Below are positions 15,600-23,926 of a stretch of DNA of 64,000 nucleotides, one piece after another (the stretch's first letter is position 1; each line of letters begins with the position of its first letter). The stretch is taken from positions 1-64,000 of the forward strand of contig NZ_ABVL01000027.1 in the NCBI RefSeq assembly GCF_000173075.1. Reading direction: 5' to 3'. The position numbers were made by a program, and so were the translations under genes. Origin of the DNA: Chthoniobacter flavus Ellin428. Its GTDB lineage: Bacteria > Verrucomicrobiota > Verrucomicrobiia > Chthoniobacterales > Chthoniobacteraceae. The notes beneath the pieces are model-generated. The model saw nothing but the letters and a program-made list of their open reading frames with translations, made no database searches and was not told where the DNA came from.

Positions 15600-15893
15600 A
15601 TGCGAGAGTTCATGCTTAAACTCAACGGCGGCGATGGTTTTTTCGAGCCGGTTTCCCGTTATCCCGAGATTCTCCGCCCGGCTTCCATCCCCTGCGAGCA
15701 CGCAGAGGGTTGGGGCAGTCATCGCATCCGCATCGACGGTGTCGATATTGCATTCTCCGACGAAGACTTCGGCTTCCAAGTCACTTTTGAGTCCGACAGT
15801 CTTTCCGAGCAGCGCGCCACTCAAATTATGGATGATATTTGCGAGAACATTCGAGTCACGACGGGAGCTTCGACAAAGGTTGTCTCGTTATGA
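15600..15893 (+). CDS. Hypothetical protein
   Basis: 97 residues from MREFMLKLNGGDGFFEPVSR; an alternative start 4 codons later (MLKLNGG) is equally good. The longer upstream open frame is Pro/Arg-rich and overlaps the rplA promoter, so I excluded it. Mixed alpha/beta composition, acidic (VDIAFSDEDFGFQVTFESDS), no signal peptide. No family recognised; it looks like a small intracellular protein such as those found beside secretion or immunity genes, but nothing here supports that role. Confidence 0.6.
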   Translation: MREFMLKLNGGDGFFEPVSRYPEILRPASIPCEHAEGWGSHRIRIDGVDIAFSDEDFGFQVTFESDSLSEQRATQIMDDICENIRVTTGASTKVVSL

Positions 15894-16283
15894 TCGCAAT
15901 GCCTCGTCAAGTGCGGCAACGACCTGCTCCGACTGAGAGGGGGTAACGAAATACAATGTGAGCGGAGGAAGGACCACGGATTACGCGGATTACAGAAATC
16001 CGCGTCGACTCGTCTCATCCGTGCAATCCGCATAATCCGTGGTCAAAAAATTCCTTTTGTCCGACTTTCGGTCCACTCTCTGAGGTCGTTAAGTGTCGCC
16101 TCGCGTTCATATAAATGAAGGCGAAACCAGCTGTGACCAAAGTGATCCCCATTCGACGAACGGCTTCCCCGAATTAAATGCTCGCTATTCCCCGGAACGG
16201 GACGAGGGTGTGAATCTGCTTCTCCCGTAACATCTCCACGGAGCCCGCGCGGTCTACTTCCTGAGTCGGCAGGGAAAACCACT
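15894..16283. other. Intergenic region before rpoZ
   Basis: About 390 bases with no convincing gene. It contains a long palindrome: GACCACGGATTACGCGGATT at 15972-15991 pairs imperfectly with the AATCCGCATAATCCGTGGTC at 16025-16044. The remaining sequence shows no clear promoter in front of rpoZ. Confidence 0.55.
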
Positions 16284-16589
16284 ATGCAAGCCCATCTGCT
16301 CGACCAGGCGCTCCTCATCCTCCCGTGCCAGGGATATCTCGTCAACGTCATCTCACGCCGGGTGCGTCAGTTGTCCAATGGGCATCGGCCCATGGTACTG
16401 GTGGACTTCGGCATGGGCCTGGCGGATATCGCCCTCACGGAATTGATTGCGGGTAAACTCAGCTACGAACGCACCGATAAATTCGTCCCGGAGCCGATCG
16501 TGGCGCGACGTGGCAGCGAAAATCAGACGGATGGCGCACGCAGCTCTCCCTCGACTTGGCCCGATTCGCCGCGGACACGATCCGAATGA
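16284..16589 (+). CDS. rpoZ: RNA polymerase omega subunit (RpoZ/Rpb6 family)
   Basis: 101 residues. The first 65 residues (LLDQALLILPCQGYLVNVIS, RRVRQLSNGHRPMVLVDF, GMGLADIALTELIAGKLSYE) follow the omega/Rpb6 pattern of a helix, the N/S-RR-VRQL stretch and the DIALTEI helix ending in GK. Omega helps fold and hold beta'. It lies inside the rplK-rplA gap on the opposite strand to rpoBC. The stop overlaps the next small open frame (ATGA at 16586-16589). The C-terminal 30 residues are low-complexity and may be unstructured. Confidence 0.78.
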   Translation: MQAHLLDQALLILPCQGYLVNVISRRVRQLSNGHRPMVLVDFGMGLADIALTELIAGKLSYERTDKFVPEPIVARRGSENQTDGARSSPSTWPDSPRTRSE

Positions 16590-16720
16590 AATCTTCGATG
16601 TTAACTCTCCATGAGCTCGCCCAGGTCATCGGAGTCACTTTGCCGCGGGGGGCAGAACCGGCCAGGCCACGCCTGCGACGCCAGCAACGGGTTCGCTCGC
16701 TGGGACATCCACGTTCCTAA
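16586..16720 (+). CDS. Small ORF coupled to rpoZ
   Basis: 44 codons (MKSSMLTLHELAQVIGVTLP then an Arg-rich tail). It begins at the ATGA overlap with the rpoZ stop, which suggests coupled translation. The Arg-rich tail and the alternative frame after 'ccgcggggggcag' hint at a frame break in a G-run near 16650. The product is unknown and could be the start of a longer disrupted gene. Confidence 0.35.
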   Translation: MKSSMLTLHELAQVIGVTLPRGAEPARPRLRRQQRVRSLGHPRS

Positions 16721-16734
16721 CCCGCGCCCCCACC

Positions 16735-16917
16735 GTGATCATGCCCGACGATCCACCCGCATCCACGGCGAAGAACATCATCGCCGCCATCCATCAGCTC
16801 TCCAAGCGCTCGGCGGAACTCAGGGAGTCGGCAAAAAAGAACGGGATCGAGGCGAATCGATTGGCCTCGCACATCGCTCTGCTCCAGCGGGAATTGGAGC
16901 GAATCATTGAACCATAA
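16735..16917 (+). CDS. Small helical hypothetical protein
   Basis: 60 residues, MIMPDDPPASTAKNIIAAIH followed by two heptad-rich helices (QLSKRSAELRESAKKNG, LASHIALLQRELERIIE). The heptads suggest a short coiled coil. A second start two codons later (MPDD) is possible. A bidirectional terminator follows at 17017-17043. Function unknown. Confidence 0.5.
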   Translation: MIMPDDPPASTAKNIIAAIHQLSKRSAELRESAKKNGIEANRLASHIALLQRELERIIEP

Positions 16918-17016
16918 GAAACCGCCCGGAGAGAGCGCTTGCTTATCCTGGCAAAGCTCTTATTAGTGACGAGCAGTGTTTTAGCCCTCTGGCCCAGTTC
17001 TCTCATTAGTTTCTGC

Positions 17017-17043
17017 AAACGCCCCGACTTGCTCGGGGCGTTT
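17017..17043. terminator. Bidirectional intrinsic terminator
   Basis: Perfect 11-bp stem AAACGCCCCGA/TCGGGGCGTTT with a 5-base loop, followed by a T on the plus strand. It separates the rpoZ-side genes from the convergent gene ending at 17074. Confidence 0.85.
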
Positions 17044-17073
17044 TGCTGCCGCCGTGCGTCCTCCGATCCAATG

Positions 17074-17436
17074 TCAGGCGACAGTTTCCCCTGCCGAATC
17101 CGCACCCGGCCCCGCCGGTGCCGCCGCATCGATGAACCTTTGAACGTGCAGCGCCGCGATTTGATCGATAAGAGGGCGCAGCAGTTTCAAATTACCACGA
17201 TAACTCTTGCCTTCCTTGTGGATGCTCCCGGTTTGCACCAACCCTTGCAACTTCTCGTAAAGCCGCAGGCGCAGCATATCCTCCCCACCATGTGCCGCAT
17301 TGCGCGCCTGGAGGTTGCCGTAGACCACGGTGAAGAGCGGCTTGAACTCATATGTCGAATTTCCAGAAAGCGCGCCGACCAACTCTTCGGTTAGCAAATC
17401 GGGACTGCCTCGCCGCCAAGTTAGACGTTTTCTCAT
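17074..17436 (-). CDS. Hypothetical protein, winged-helix-like
   Basis: 120 residues from the first in-frame ATG. Blocks such as LLTEELVGALSGNSTYEFKP, MLRLRLYEKLQGLVQTGSIH and KEGKSYRGNLKLLRPLIDQI have the helix-helix-turn-strand look of a winged helix (LRLYEKLQGLVQTGSIHKEGKSYRG could be recognition helix plus wing). No signal peptide. The family is not recognised and the DNA-binding idea is inference. Confidence 0.55.
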   Translation of the reverse strand: MRKRLTWRRGSPDLLTEELVGALSGNSTYEFKPLFTVVYGNLQARNAAHGGEDMLRLRLYEKLQGLVQTGSIHKEGKSYRGNLKLLRPLIDQIAALHVQRFIDAAAPAGPGADSAGETVA

Positions 17437-17517
17437 GGACACCAATCGCAGTGATCCGGCGCTTGTCCAGCAATGACCGCTCTCGAGGTCCCGCGACGAT
17501 GGCCTCCGCCGGCGGAC

Positions 17518-18057
17518 CTAAATGCTCTTTCGAAGCAGAGGATGAGGCACCGTTCGCACCGGCGGTTCGTCGGAGCTAAAATCGAACTGGGTGAAATAGA
17601 GTCCACTCTGCCCTTCCGAAGACGGCACCGTAAAATCGACACTCACTACATTGCCGTCGACGCGCACTTTGGTGATGTCAATGGCCTGGAAGGATTCCTG
17701 CGGCAGGGAACGTATTTGCTGCCACTCTCCCGCGACCTCCCATTTTTCGATCATGGTTTTCCCGGCGCAGTAGATGTGAAGTTCGCTCAATATTTCCAAC
17801 CCTCCTTCTTTCAATGTCGTGGTGAACAAAAGCACGGCGGCGACATCATCGTGGCGGGAGGGAATATTGATCTTGCGAACCCATTTTTTCCGCTGGAGCA
17901 GATTCTCAAAAAATTTCGCCAGCCCGGCAGAAACATCCCGTCCGAGCACGGCCTTGTCCAGATCGGCTTGATTGGGTTCGAAAATCACTATCCGGCGCGA
18001 TTCGCTCTTGGCCGATTCCGGCTCCGCGGGCGTAGGTTGATGTCGCAAACCTGGCAT
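17518..18057 (-). CDS. Hypothetical protein
   Basis: 179 residues. Blocks FEPNQADLDKAVLGRDVSAG, LAKFFENLLQRKKWVRKINI and KTMIEKWEVAGEWQQIRSL suggest a soluble alpha/beta protein. No signal peptide, membrane segment or known motif. It lies on the same strand as 17074-17436, with 82 bases between them. Confidence 0.6.
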   Translation of the reverse strand: MPGLRHQPTPAEPESAKSESRRIVIFEPNQADLDKAVLGRDVSAGLAKFFENLLQRKKWVRKINIPSRHDDVAAVLLFTTTLKEGGLEILSELHIYCAGKTMIEKWEVAGEWQQIRSLPQESFQAIDITKVRVDGNVVSVDFTVPSSEGQSGLYFTQFDFSSDEPPVRTVPHPLLRKSI

Positions 18058-18188
18058 GGGTTAACGTCGGACCTGCCGGCAGGAATGCAAGGAAAGCGCG
18101 GTTCGCTTTTCTCCCCGCGCTCCCAAAAGCAAGGCGAACCCCTCCGTGATTTCGTGAATGAAATCGGGAGGGGAAAATAGGAATGCCG

Positions 18189-18977
18189 CTAATTCGCGTT
18201 CTTGAGCCATTCCTCGAAATGGGTCGGACCGAGGCGTGGGTGCTGCCCCGGCGTGAGGCTCTGATCGTTGACCTCAATGCCGTAGTAGCGGGCGTGGGCG
18301 TCCGTGGTCACCGTCCGCGCGTCGTGTTTGGCGTCCAGGTATTTCCGCACGGCGTGGTCGATGCCAATCGGTTCGGGGCCGGCGATTTCGATCATCCCGT
18401 TCACCGGTTGGGCGACGGCCGCCTGGGCCACAAAGACCGCTACGTCACTCGCCGCCATGGGCTGGAACAGCGCCGACGGCAACCGCACCGTCGACCCTTC
18501 GGTCGCCGACTGGGCGATGCCGTTCACGAACTCGAAGAACTGGGTGGCACGGACGATCGTGTAGGGAATCGAGGCCGCTTTAATCAGATTTTCCTGGGCC
18601 ATCTTCGCGCGGAAGTAACCACTGTCGAGCAACCGCTCGGTGCCGACGACCGACAGCGCCACGTGATGCCCCACCCCCGCGGCCGCTTCCGCGGCGAGCA
18701 GATTGCGCCCCGACTTCTGGAAGAACTCCAGCACGGCCTGGTCCTCCCAGACGGGCGCATTTGCGACATCGACGACGACCTGCGCGCCGGCCAGCGCCCC
18801 GGCCAGGCCCTCGCCGGTGACCGTATTGACGCCCGAGGAAGGCGAAGCCGGCAGCACGTCGTGCCCCAGCTCGCGCAGGTTCTGCACGACCTTTTTGCCG
18901 ATCAGTCCGCTGCCGCCGATGACCACGATTTTCAAAGGGTTCCCCGCGCCGTTGTGAATGGAAGATGATGTATTCAT
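18189..18977 (-). CDS. NAD(P)-binding SDR / NmrA-like reductase
   Basis: 262 residues from MNTSSSIHNGAGNPLKIVVI; the longer upstream frame is Arg/Cys-rich and would run through the LysR operator. The N-terminal GGSGLIGKKVVQNLRELGHD is an atypical-SDR Rossmann motif. VDVANAPVW and ENLIKAASIPYTIVRATQFF match NmrA/NAD(P)H-binding proteins that reduce or sense small molecules. It is divergent from a LysR gene, which probably controls it. Confidence 0.87.
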   Translation of the reverse strand: MNTSSSIHNGAGNPLKIVVIGGSGLIGKKVVQNLRELGHDVLPASPSSGVNTVTGEGLAGALAGAQVVVDVANAPVWEDQAVLEFFQKSGRNLLAAEAAAGVGHHVALSVVGTERLLDSGYFRAKMAQENLIKAASIPYTIVRATQFFEFVNGIAQSATEGSTVRLPSALFQPMAASDVAVFVAQAAVAQPVNGMIEIAGPEPIGIDHAVRKYLDAKHDARTVTTDAHARYYGIEVNDQSLTPGQHPRLGPTHFEEWLKNAN

Positions 18978-19038
18978 AGCGGAGCCATCCTTCGCCCAAC
19001 GCCGCTTTCCGTGTAGCCGGGGAATGCCCATATCAGCT

Positions 19039-19053
19039 ATGCACAAAGTGCAT
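19039..19053. promoter_or_regulatory. LysR-type operator (T-N11-A palindrome)
   Basis: Perfect palindrome ATGCAC-AAA-GTGCAT containing the T-N11-A pattern of LysR-type recognition sites. It overlaps the first two bases of the LysR start codon (19052) and lies 62 bases upstream of the divergent reductase gene. Confidence 0.72.
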
Positions 19054-19972
19054 GACCGCGTTTGAGAATCTCTCCCTGCTCCGCGCGTTCGTCTGCATCG
19101 TCGAGTGCGGCAGCATTTCCGCGGGCGCGCGGCGCTTGAAGATTTCCCAGCCGACCCTGAGCCGCCAGCTCCGCACGCTGGAGGACCACTGCGGCGCCCC
19201 GCTCCTGCAACGCGACACCCACGCAATGTGTCTCACACCGATCGGGCGGAGTTTGCTGGCGGATGCGAGGACGATGCTGGCTCATGCGGAAGAGGCGGAA
19301 CAGCGTCTCCGCCAGGACCAAATGGAGCTGAGCGGCCATCTGCGTCTGTTTGCGACCATCGACTGGGGCCAGTGGGTGGTCACGCCGATGCTCAGCAGTT
19401 TCCTGCAGCTCCATCCCCGGGTCACGGCGGAACTCGCGCTCACGAATCGTCCGTTGCACATGCTCCGCGAAGGCTGCGACATCGGCATTCTGCCCGGCAA
19501 AATCACCGACGAAAGTGTCGTGGCCCGGCCCGCGGGCATGATCGGTTTTCATCTGGTGGCGGCGCCATCCTTGATCAAAAAACATCCCGTCGCCAAAAGG
19601 CCGGCCGACTTGAAATCCTGGCCGTGGATATCGATCAGTGGCTTTCAATTTTGGAGTTCGAAAGAGGTGACACTCGCCGGCCGCGGTGGCGTCGAACAAA
19701 CGCTGCCCATCTCGCCCATCTTGATTTCCGAAGGGGTGACGAGCCTCCGCGAAGCGGCGCGCACCGGCCTGGGGCTGGCGCTGATGCCGGATTGGTTGAT
19801 CGAGGAAGACCTGCGCTCCAAACACCTGGCGCACGTGCTCCCCCAGTGGAGACCGAAGGACCTGCCGCTGCACGTCGTCTACGCCGGCCAACGCCTCCTC
19901 CCCGCCCGCGTCAGCGCCTTCATCGACTTCGCCGTCGCTGACATGTCGAAGGTGCTGGCGGCCTATCCCTAG
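19052..19972 (+). CDS. LysR-family transcriptional regulator
   Basis: 306 residues, standard length. The N-terminal helix-turn-helix reads LLRAFVCIVECGSISAGARR then LKISQPTLSRQLRTLEDHCG and APLLQRDTHAMCLTPIGRSL. The effector domain follows (LRLFATIDWGQWVVTPMLSS, EGCDIGILPGKITDESVV, GLGLALMPDWLIEEDL). It is divergent from the SDR reductase gene and a palindrome spans its start, which suggests both autoregulation and control of the neighbour. Confidence 0.93.
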   Translation: MTAFENLSLLRAFVCIVECGSISAGARRLKISQPTLSRQLRTLEDHCGAPLLQRDTHAMCLTPIGRSLLADARTMLAHAEEAEQRLRQDQMELSGHLRLFATIDWGQWVVTPMLSSFLQLHPRVTAELALTNRPLHMLREGCDIGILPGKITDESVVARPAGMIGFHLVAAPSLIKKHPVAKRPADLKSWPWISISGFQFWSSKEVTLAGRGGVEQTLPISPILISEGVTSLREAARTGLGLALMPDWLIEEDLRSKHLAHVLPQWRPKDLPLHVVYAGQRLLPARVSAFIDFAVADMSKVLAAYP

Positions 19973-20014
19973 AAGCGCAGTAAGAAAACCACGGTCTCAA
20001 ACGTATCACTCAGC

Positions 20015-20566
20015 ATGAAGACCGTTCTCATCGTCAGTTGTTTGTCTGCGTTCATCGGCATATCGGCATTTTCCGAGCCGGACACCGCGACGGCCACCGC
20101 CGCCATTCCTCATCCCCTGAATGAGGCAACTCGTCTGCAACAGGAATTCGAGAGCCGTCGCGCAGCTGCGCTTCGCCCCGTCCTCGCCTGGTATCGCGCT
20201 CGCCTGGAAGCGCTCCAACAGACTGAAGAATCGCCCGAGGCACAGGAAGCAATTGCCAGGGCGCTGACCTCCGCTCGCGAGACGTTCTGGCAGGAGGACC
20301 AGCCCGAACTCCGGCAAGCGCTTCTCGCGCAGCCCTGGCTCTGGCGGAGCGAAGACGATGCCGAAGGAGTCGCCACCTCTTTTCACCCGGATGGCAGCGT
20401 CGTTCACATCGGGATGCGCGGCACCTGGCGGATCACCGGACCGTGCGAGGTCACGATTCTGACGGAAGCAGATGAGCGATTTGTTCTCCGCTTCAACGCG
20501 TCTCTCAGCGCCTACGAAGCCGACCGCAGGAACGTTTCAGGGCGTCGCCTCGCCGCTGTTCCGTAG
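20015..20566 (+). CDS. Secreted hypothetical protein
   Basis: 183 residues with signal peptide MKTVLIVSCLSAFIGISAFS. After it comes a helical segment (LNEATRLQQEFESRRAAALR, YRARLEALQQTEESPEAQEA) and a C-terminal beta part with W-x-W and FHPDGSVVHIGMRGTWRITG, the short 'dG....G.W.v' strand pattern seen in many PVC secreted proteins. Function unknown. Confidence 0.65.
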   Translation: MKTVLIVSCLSAFIGISAFSEPDTATATAAIPHPLNEATRLQQEFESRRAAALRPVLAWYRARLEALQQTEESPEAQEAIARALTSARETFWQEDQPELRQALLAQPWLWRSEDDAEGVATSFHPDGSVVHIGMRGTWRITGPCEVTILTEADERFVLRFNASLSAYEADRRNVSGRRLAAVP

Positions 20567-20663
20567 CAACCGAACGTAGCCATCCAGGCGCCGGCGAACG
20601 CGCCTGCGTTCCGCGCCAGCGGCAAATCCTTGCCTGCCGCGGCGTTTTCCAGAACATCCTCCC

Positions 20664-21026
20664 ATGACGTTTGACGCAATACGCGCCCAGATCGTGGCGT
20701 TCCGAGACGCGCGGGATTGGGACCAATTCCACCAACCGAAAGAACTCGCGATGGCATTGTCCATCGAAGCGAGTGAATTGCTGGAACACTTCCTTTGGAA
20801 ATCAACTGCGGAAGTCGAGCAGCGCATCGCCACGCGGCGGGAGGATATCGCCGACGAACTCGCCGACGTGGCCGTCTACCTCATCGAACTTGCCGACAAG
20901 GTTGGCGTGGATTTACCGACGGCGATCCAGCGGAAGATGGCGAAGAACGCACTCAAATATCCCGTGGAAAAAGCGAAGGGCAGTAACAAGAAGTATTCCG
21001 AATTCACGGAAGAAGGCGCCTCGTAA
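20664..21026 (+). CDS. MazG-like nucleotide pyrophosphohydrolase
   Basis: 120 residues. Members hydrolyse (d)NTPs such as modified dCTP to the monophosphate. Conserved features are FRDARDWDQFHQPKELAMAL, the SIEASELLEHFLW helix carrying the metal-binding Glu pair, and DIADELADVAVYLIELADK with its E..D pattern. The size fits the single-domain RS21-C6/dCTPase type. It appears to be monocistronic. Confidence 0.9.
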   Translation: MTFDAIRAQIVAFRDARDWDQFHQPKELAMALSIEASELLEHFLWKSTAEVEQRIATRREDIADELADVAVYLIELADKVGVDLPTAIQRKMAKNALKYPVEKAKGSNKKYSEFTEEGAS

Positions 21027-21058
21027 TCTCATTACGCATACTCGCGAAGATTTTTAAA

Positions 21059-21139
21059 ACCGCGAATGGACGCCAATAGAAGCGAATGGAAAAACGAATC
21101 CGCCCCCACTATTCGCGTTCATCAGTGTCCATTCGCGGT
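21059..21139. repeat. Palindromic 'accgcgaatggac' intergenic repeat
   Basis: ACCGCGAATGGAC (21059-21071) is perfectly inverted as GTCCATTCGCGGT (21127-21139), with further partly paired sequence inside. A degenerate relative lies at 37814-37881. It is an intergenic hairpin element and codes for nothing. Confidence 0.8.
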
Positions 21140-21238
21140 CCCTTTTTCTTTTCGGAGCTTCCGGGGGCCTTTGGGTAAGGCTAACTCCGACCAAGCTCCA
21201 CAACCCATTCCGCCAATCATTTTTGAGCTTCGGACGCG

Positions 21239-21272
21239 GCGGTTGTAGCCGGGTTCACCAAACCCAGCTCCA
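21239..21272. repeat. Short 'gtagccgggttcacc' repeat
   Basis: TGTAGCCGGGTTCACCAAACCC here resembles GGGTTCACCGAACCCGGCTA at 12911-12930. Both contain the small hairpin GGGTTc.ccgAACCC. A minor dispersed element. Confidence 0.5.
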
Positions 21273-21303
21273 GCACCCCCGCTTACCGCGAACGGCCATC
21301 TCC

Positions 21304-22326
21304 CTACCTGGCCGATTTCTTCAAAGCGTCGGCGATCTCGTTGATGGCCTGATACGCTTTGGGCAGGATCTTGGCGTTGGAGAGGAAGCCGTGCATTTGG
21401 CCGGGGTAGAGTTTCACCGTCGCGGGGACGCCTTCCTTTTGCAGGCGCGCGGCGTAAGCCTCGCCTTCGGCGCAGAGCGGGTCGTAGCCGGCGAGGATAA
21501 AGGTCGCCGGCGGAAGACCCTCGAGGCTCGGCGCGAGGAGCGGCGAGACTCGCCAGTCTTTCCGCAGCGCGGCATAGGGGACGTATTTCTCGATGTAATC
21601 GCGCATCGCGTCGTCGGTGAGGATGACGTCCTTGGTGAAGCGGCCGTAGTAGTCGCCGCTCAAGGAGAGGTCCACCGAGGGGTAGATGAGAATCTGCGAT
21701 CGGAGATGAACCGCGCCTTCGTTGCGCAGGGCGAGAGCGGTAGCGGCGGCGAGGTTGCCACCGGCGCTGTCGCCTCCCACGGAGACGTGCTCGGGGTCGA
21801 GATGCAAGGTCGCGGCATTGGCCACGACCCAGCGCGTGGCGGCGACGGCGTCTTCGTAGGCAGCGGGAAAGGGATTCTCCGGCGCGAGCCGGTACTCGAC
21901 GCTGACCACGGCGGCGTCGGTTTTGTTGGCGATGGAACGGCAAATCCAGTCGTGCGTGTCGAGGTTGCCGACGAGCCATCCACCGCCATGGAAAAAGACG
22001 AGCACGGGCAGCGGGGCCTCGAGCGAACAACCCGCGCCACGATAAAGGCGCACCGTGATCGGACCTTTGGGGCCGGGCACCTGGTACTCCTTGATTTGGT
22101 AGACTTGCGGGAGATCGGGCTGGGTGAGCAGGCGCGCGCGACGATAGGCCTCGCGTCTCATTTCCGGGGTCTGCGGTCCCGCGGCAGCCGACGGCAACGC
22201 CTTCAGGTAGGCCGCGGAATCCGCATCCATCGGTTCGGCCGGGGTGAAGGCATTCTGGGCGTGGAGAGGCATGGCGAGAAAGGTCATGGCAAGAGCGAAC
22301 GGGAAGATAGCCGATAGGAGTTTCAT
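21304..22326 (-). CDS. Secreted alpha/beta-hydrolase (HSL/acetyl-esterase type)
   Basis: 340 residues from MKLLSAIFPFALAMTFLAMP, a signal peptide, so it should act outside the cytoplasm. The oxyanion-hole motif HGGGW and the nucleophile elbow GDSAGG place it in the hormone-sensitive-lipase family of carboxylesterases. A catalytic Asp in DPLCAEGEAY and His in PGQMHGFLS complete the triad. It is followed on the same strand by no partner gene. The substrate is unknown; short-chain acyl or acetyl esters are usual. Confidence 0.9.
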   Translation of the reverse strand: MKLLSAIFPFALAMTFLAMPLHAQNAFTPAEPMDADSAAYLKALPSAAAGPQTPEMRREAYRRARLLTQPDLPQVYQIKEYQVPGPKGPITVRLYRGAGCSLEAPLPVLVFFHGGGWLVGNLDTHDWICRSIANKTDAAVVSVEYRLAPENPFPAAYEDAVAATRWVVANAATLHLDPEHVSVGGDSAGGNLAAATALALRNEGAVHLRSQILIYPSVDLSLSGDYYGRFTKDVILTDDAMRDYIEKYVPYAALRKDWRVSPLLAPSLEGLPPATFILAGYDPLCAEGEAYAARLQKEGVPATVKLYPGQMHGFLSNAKILPKAYQAINEIADALKKSAR

Positions 22327-22411
22327 GGAGCGCGGTGGAGGGAGCCGAGGTCGCACGAGAAGATTGTTGTCGGCTATCGACTGAAAGCAAGAACTAGGCG
22401 TGACTTCGCGG

Positions 22412-23821
22412 TTACTTCAGCAATTTCCGGATGGCGGTCTTCATCACCGCTTCGCTGCCCGGCGGGGTCCAGGCCCAACTGCCGAGATTGATGTCCAACT
22501 CGTCGAAGGCGCGATCGATGGGGATGTAACCGGGGCCGCATTCGCCGTAGCCCATGACCATGACGAAGCTCTGCGGGCGGCATTCCTGGGCGAAGAGCTG
22601 GAATTCCACGTAGGCCTCGGCCGGCAGGAGCACGAGGACGTGCGCCGGGTCGAATTCGACGGCGGGCACTTCCACCTGATGCCCGCGCTTCACGCGTTCG
22701 TACCAGGCGAGTCCCATCGCGGCTTCGGAGCGGGCGAAGGGCCGCACACCTTCGGCGAGTTGTTTGCGCAGGACGGGCTCGGTGTGCTCGGGGGTGTTGC
22801 GGGCGCCGAGGGGCATCATCACGAGTTTGAAGCCGGCCTGGGTGAGCGGCGTGCGCTGGGTATCTTGAAAGGAACGTTCCATGGCATCGTGCAACCGTTC
22901 GGCGAGCACGCCGCGGTTTTCCGGCGCGCCGGTGTTGTATTTGCCGGCGGTGACATTACCCGCGCAACCGGTGGTGTAGATTTGCAAGGTCTCCGGGTGC
23001 GCCCGCTGCATGGCGGCGCGCGCTTGCCCCGGGAAGTCGGCGGAGACTTTGCCGCCGCCGTAACTGCTCATGGGATGCACCGCGTAGTTGTGCACCGCGC
23101 AGATGGCCTTGTCGCCGTCCCAAAAGCTGAGCGTGCGCAGCCAGGGATCGATTGTGCCTTCGTCGGCATCCTGCGCTTCCGGGTCGTTGCTGCGGCTGTA
23201 GCGGCCGTAGGAGAGCCGGCCGGCGCGGGTGAAGAAGCGCCGGTTGCTGGCGACGCGATCGACTTTCGCGCGGCTCGTGCCGAAGTGCGTGACCCGCACG
23301 GTGTGCCGGAGACTCTCGCGCACCGCCGCGGTTACACGCTGGATGCACTCGGCGTTGTAGGCCGGCTGGCAAACGGAGGCGACTTGCACCGGCGCTTTCG
23401 GATCCGGCGGAGGGATGTCTTTCCACGCACCGGTCGCCTCCACGTCGCGCAGCAATTTCTCCGCGTCTTCGTCCATCACCGGCGCATCGTGGGCATGCGT
23501 GGAGGTCACGAGCACGCGCTGCGGATCGGTGCCCGCGGCTTCGGCGAGCGCCTGCTTCCATTTGTCGAACGACGTCCCGCGAATCTCGCACCAATCGAAC
23601 GCCACGAGGACGAACGGTTTTTCCGCACCGAGCAGGACAAAGCCCTTCGCATACAACGGGTCCGCCACTTCGCGCGCCGGGGCGATGCCGCCACCCATGC
23701 ACGGGTGCCCGAGGGGCATGGTCACATCGACGGAGAAAGTCGCGAGACGAAACTCGGCCGCCCAGGCGACGACCGTCGATGCCAGGAAAAAAGTGAGCAG
23801 CGTGATGAGTCTCGTGCGCAT
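22412..23821 (-). CDS. Secreted neutral/alkaline ceramidase-like protein
   Basis: 469 residues from MRTRLITLLTFFLASTVVAW, a signal peptide. The body starts with the RLATFSVDVTMPLGHP pattern and has STHAHDAPV, a metal-binding His pair, and NYAVHPMSSYGGG. These are features of the neutral/alkaline non-lysosomal ceramidase N-terminal family, which in PVC bacteria is often expanded and of unknown substrate. The divergent gene at 23927 is an SDR. Ceramide hydrolysis itself is not shown. Confidence 0.78.
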   Translation of the reverse strand: MRTRLITLLTFFLASTVVAWAAEFRLATFSVDVTMPLGHPCMGGGIAPAREVADPLYAKGFVLLGAEKPFVLVAFDWCEIRGTSFDKWKQALAEAAGTDPQRVLVTSTHAHDAPVMDEDAEKLLRDVEATGAWKDIPPPDPKAPVQVASVCQPAYNAECIQRVTAAVRESLRHTVRVTHFGTSRAKVDRVASNRRFFTRAGRLSYGRYSRSNDPEAQDADEGTIDPWLRTLSFWDGDKAICAVHNYAVHPMSSYGGGKVSADFPGQARAAMQRAHPETLQIYTTGCAGNVTAGKYNTGAPENRGVLAERLHDAMERSFQDTQRTPLTQAGFKLVMMPLGARNTPEHTEPVLRKQLAEGVRPFARSEAAMGLAWYERVKRGHQVEVPAVEFDPAHVLVLLPAEAYVEFQLFAQECRPQSFVMVMGYGECGPGYIPIDRAFDELDINLGSWAWTPPGSEAVMKTAIRKLLK

Positions 23822-23926
23822 CGGGACGGGGGGAAAATTGGACTCGGTTTCTCGACAGTCAGTTGACCCGCGATGATGGAAAAACTTGGGCCGGGCCGTC
23901 CGGGCGGATACAATCGAGGCCGGACC

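Noticed and set aside
16043..16351. A 102-codon minus-strand frame over the rpoZ start
   Set aside because: No family-like segment; the omega reading on the other strand is far better.
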